From: an uncultured Collinsella sp.
Lineage (GTDB): Bacteria > Actinomycetota > Coriobacteriia > Coriobacteriales > Coriobacteriaceae
NCBI GenBank assembly: GCA_902496775.1
Contig: CABVCF010000100.1
Span: 1-6,177 of the forward strand
Reading direction: 5' to 3'
Length of the DNA stretch: 6,177 nt
This document shows, one piece after another, positions 4,334-6,177 of this stretch; position 1 is the first letter of the stretch, and every line of letters begins with the position of its first letter. The notes below the pieces were generated by a model. The model ran no database searches, was not told the DNA's origin, and saw only the letters and a program-made list of their open reading frames with translations. Made by a program: the position numbers and the translations under genes.

Positions 4334-6177
4334 TGGCTGCCAAACTCATCGATCTTTCCTTTACGCTCAACGGCCGTAAGGTCAAGGTCCAGATTGCCCC
4401 CGACACCATGCTCTTTGCGCTTTTGCGCGAGCAGGGTTGTTCGTCGGTGCGCTGCGCCTGCGAGACTACCAACTGCGGCCTGTGCACGGTGTGGCTTGAC
4501 GGCGACCCGGTGCTGAGCTGCTCGGTTCCCGCCGCTCGCGTCGAGGGCCACACCATCACCACGCTCGAGGGCCTCAAAGCCGAGTCTGAGGCGCTGGCCC
4601 GTGCGATGGCTGCCGAAGGCGCCGAGCAGTGCGGTTTTTGCGCCCCCGGCCTCATCATGAACGTGCTGGCGCTTGCCCGCGCTGCCAAGGAGGACCCGAG
4701 CCTTGTTGCCACGCGCGAGGAGCTCTCGCGCCAGCTCGCCGGCAACCTCTGCCGCTGCAGCGGCTACGAGAGCCAGCTGCGCGCCATCGTTCGCTTCCTC
4801 AACGAGTCCGGCGTGCAGGTGGGCTTTGAGATGCCCGAGCTGCCGGTCAACGACACCAGCTGCGACGGCGTCGCGTACAAGCAGATCACCCACAAGCAGC
4901 CCAAGAAGGACTCGAAGGCCCTGCTCGAGGGTCGTCCCGTCTACACCGGCGATATGGTGCCCGCCGGTGCGCTCATCGTCAAACTCAAGCGCAGCCCGTA
5001 TGCCCGCGCCAAGATCCGCTCCATCGATACGTCGCGCGCCCTGAAGGTGCCCGGCGTCGTGGGCGTCTACACCTACGAGGATGTGCCCAAGCGCCGCTTT
5101 ACCATCGCCGGCCAGAGCTATCCGCAGCCGAGTCCCTACGACCGCCTGATTCTCGAGAACCTGGTGCGCTACCAAAACGAGGAGGTGGCGATCGTCGCCG
5201 CCGAGACCGAGGAGGCTGCCGACAAGGCGCTCAAACTCATCAAGGTCGACTATGAGGTGCTCGAGCCGCTGCTCGACTTTACCCAGGCGCTCGATAATGA
5301 CATCGTGGTTCACCCCGAGGGCGACGTGACCTTTATGTTCCCGCAGGGCGGCGACGTTCCGCGCAACCTGGTGTGCAGCGGCACGAGCGACTTTGGCGAC
5401 CTTGACGAGGCCTTCGCCCAGAGCGACATCGTCTTTGAGCGCACCTACACCAGCCAGGCCACGCAGACCGCGCCCATGGAAACCTTCCGCGCCTTCGCGA
5501 TGACCGACGCCTTCGGCCGCATCTCGGTGACCACCTCTACGCAGGTGCCCTTCCACGTGCGCCGCATGGTCGCGCAGTCGCTCGATATCCCGCAGTCGCA
5601 GGTGCAGGTCATTAAGCCGCGCATCGGCGGCGGCTTTGGCTCCAAGCAGACGGGCTGCTGCGAGATCTTCGTGGCGTTCGTGACGCAGCAGACCGGTCGT
5701 CCGAGCTACTGCTGCTACTCCCGCGAGGAGACCATCACCGCGGGCAACTCGCGCCATCAGATGCAGATGACCGTTAAGCTGGGCGCCATGAACGACGGCA
5801 CCATCACGGCCATCGACCTGCACACGCTGTCCAACGCCGGCGCGTACGGCGAGCACGCTACCACGACGATCGGCCTCTCGGGCCACAAGAGCCTGCCCAT
5901 CTACAACCACGTGAAGGCGAGCCGCTTTAGCTGGGACGCCGTCTACACCAATACTAACCGCGGCGGCGCGTATCGTGGCTACGGTGCCACTCAGGGCCAG
6001 TTTGCCGTGGAGAGCGCCGTCAACGAGCTCGCTGACATGCTGCACATGGATCCCGCCGACCTGCGTCTTAAGAACATCGTACGCGAGGGCGAGATCATGC
6101 CGCAGTACTACAACGAGAAGCTCAACGCCTGCGCACTCGACCGCTGTCTGCTGCGCGCAATGGACATGATCGGCTGG
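4333..6177 (+). CDS. Molybdenum hydroxylase, fused 2Fe-2S and molybdopterin subunit (right end missing)
   Basis: The frame is open for 615 codons to the window edge. Fused proteins of the Se-dependent xanthine dehydrogenase and XdhD types have about 850-950 residues, so about 250-330 are missing, including the catalytic Glu near the C-terminus. Order: plant-type 2Fe-2S domain with C43, C48, C51 and C63; helical second 2Fe-2S domain with C100, C103, C140 and C142; hammerhead domain from about 193; molybdopterin domain with RIGGGFGSKQ (430-439) and AYRGYGATQ around R548. The enzyme would hydroxylate a heterocycle or aldehyde at Mo and send electrons through both clusters to the FAD subunit. Gly follows R548, where aerobic CO dehydrogenases have Cys (AYRCSF), so CO oxidation is unlikely. 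Substrate is undetermined; purines such as xanthine are the first guess. An extra Cys (C41, in RCAC) precedes the first cluster ligand. GAGGTG at 4322-4327 is the RBS, five bases before the ATG. Confidence 0.92.
   Translation, partial: MAAKLIDLSFTLNGRKVKVQIAPDTMLFALLREQGCSSVRCACETTNCGLCTVWLDGDPVLSCSVPAARVEGHTITTLEGLKAESEALARAMAAEGAEQCGFCAPGLIMNVLALARAAKEDPSLVATREELSRQLAGNLCRCSGYESQLRAIVRFLNESGVQVGFEMPELPVNDTSCDGVAYKQITHKQPKKDSKALLEGRPVYTGDMVPAGALIVKLKRSPYARAKIRSIDTSRALKVPGVVGVYTYEDVPKRRFTIAGQSYPQPSPYDRLILENLVRYQNEEVAIVAAETEEAADKALKLIKVDYEVLEPLLDFTQALDNDIVVHPEGDVTFMFPQGGDVPRNLVCSGTSDFGDLDEAFAQSDIVFERTYTSQATQTAPMETFRAFAMTDAFGRISVTTSTQVPFHVRRMVAQSLDIPQSQVQVIKPRIGGGFGSKQTGCCEIFVAFVTQQTGRPSYCCYSREETITAGNSRHQMQMTVKLGAMNDGTITAIDLHTLSNAGAYGEHATTTIGLSGHKSLPIYNHVKASRFSWDAVYTNTNRGGAYRGYGATQGQFAVESAVNELADMLHMDPADLRLKNIVREGEIMPQYYNEKLNACALDRCLLRAMDMIGW

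Noticed and set aside
4330..6045. Long open frame of 571 codons on the - strand opposite the hydroxylase
   Set aside because: It is a by-product of G/C-ending codons in the real gene. Its translation is a low-complexity mix of H, A, G, L and V with no recognisable motif, while the + strand has clear Fe-S and Moco motifs.
4333..6177. Aerobic CO dehydrogenase large subunit
   Set aside because: The AYRCSF active-site motif is absent (AYRGYG instead), and the 2Fe-2S domain is fused to the large chain, unlike CoxL/CoxS.

Overview
The window is GC-rich, and all of its genes lie on the + strand. Coding usage is strongly biased to G/C-ending codons, above all in gdhA. Protein style and gene content suggest an anaerobic gut actinobacterium of the class Coriobacteriia (Collinsella-like). 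That placement is inferred from recognition and was not tested by a search.

Layout. (1) 1-252 is the C-terminal end of SelB, the selenocysteine-specific elongation factor. (2) 289-385 is a complete selenocysteine tRNA gene (selC) with anticodon TCA, a long variable arm and encoded CCA. It has a possible extended -10 promoter before it and a hairpin plus T-rich tract after it. (3) 540-1172 is a MobA-type molybdenum-cofactor nucleotidyltransferase. (4) 1188-1583 is a small DUF3343 (putative Se/S carrier) protein with a cysteine-rich N-terminal extension. It is followed by an unusual hairpin with two competing left arms. (5) 1834-3189 is a glutamate dehydrogenase (gdhA) with its own leader and a clear intrinsic terminator. 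(6) 3190-3430 is intergenic and holds a perfect 26-bp inverted repeat and a candidate promoter. (7) 3431-4333 and 4333-6177 (running off the right edge) are the FAD subunit and a fused 2Fe-2S/molybdopterin subunit of a xanthine-dehydrogenase-family molybdenum hydroxylase. They are coupled by a TAATG stop/start overlap.

How it fits together. Apart from gdhA, the genes revolve around selenium and molybdenum. SelB and tRNA-Sec insert selenocysteine at UGA, MobA matures the molybdenum cofactor, and DUF3343 proteins are predicted selenium/sulfur carriers. The fused 2Fe-2S/Moco architecture next to a separate FAD subunit is that of the selenium-dependent molybdenum hydroxylases (XdhD/YgfM-like and Se-dependent xanthine dehydrogenase types). 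A selenium-charged molybdenum hydroxylase is therefore a reasonable but unproven hypothesis. A second reading is that selB-selC-mobA-DUF3343 serves a selenocysteine formate dehydrogenase elsewhere in the genome and the hydroxylase is merely nearby.

The least explained element is the 26-bp perfect inverted repeat (3265-3339) between the gdhA terminator and the hydroxylase operon.
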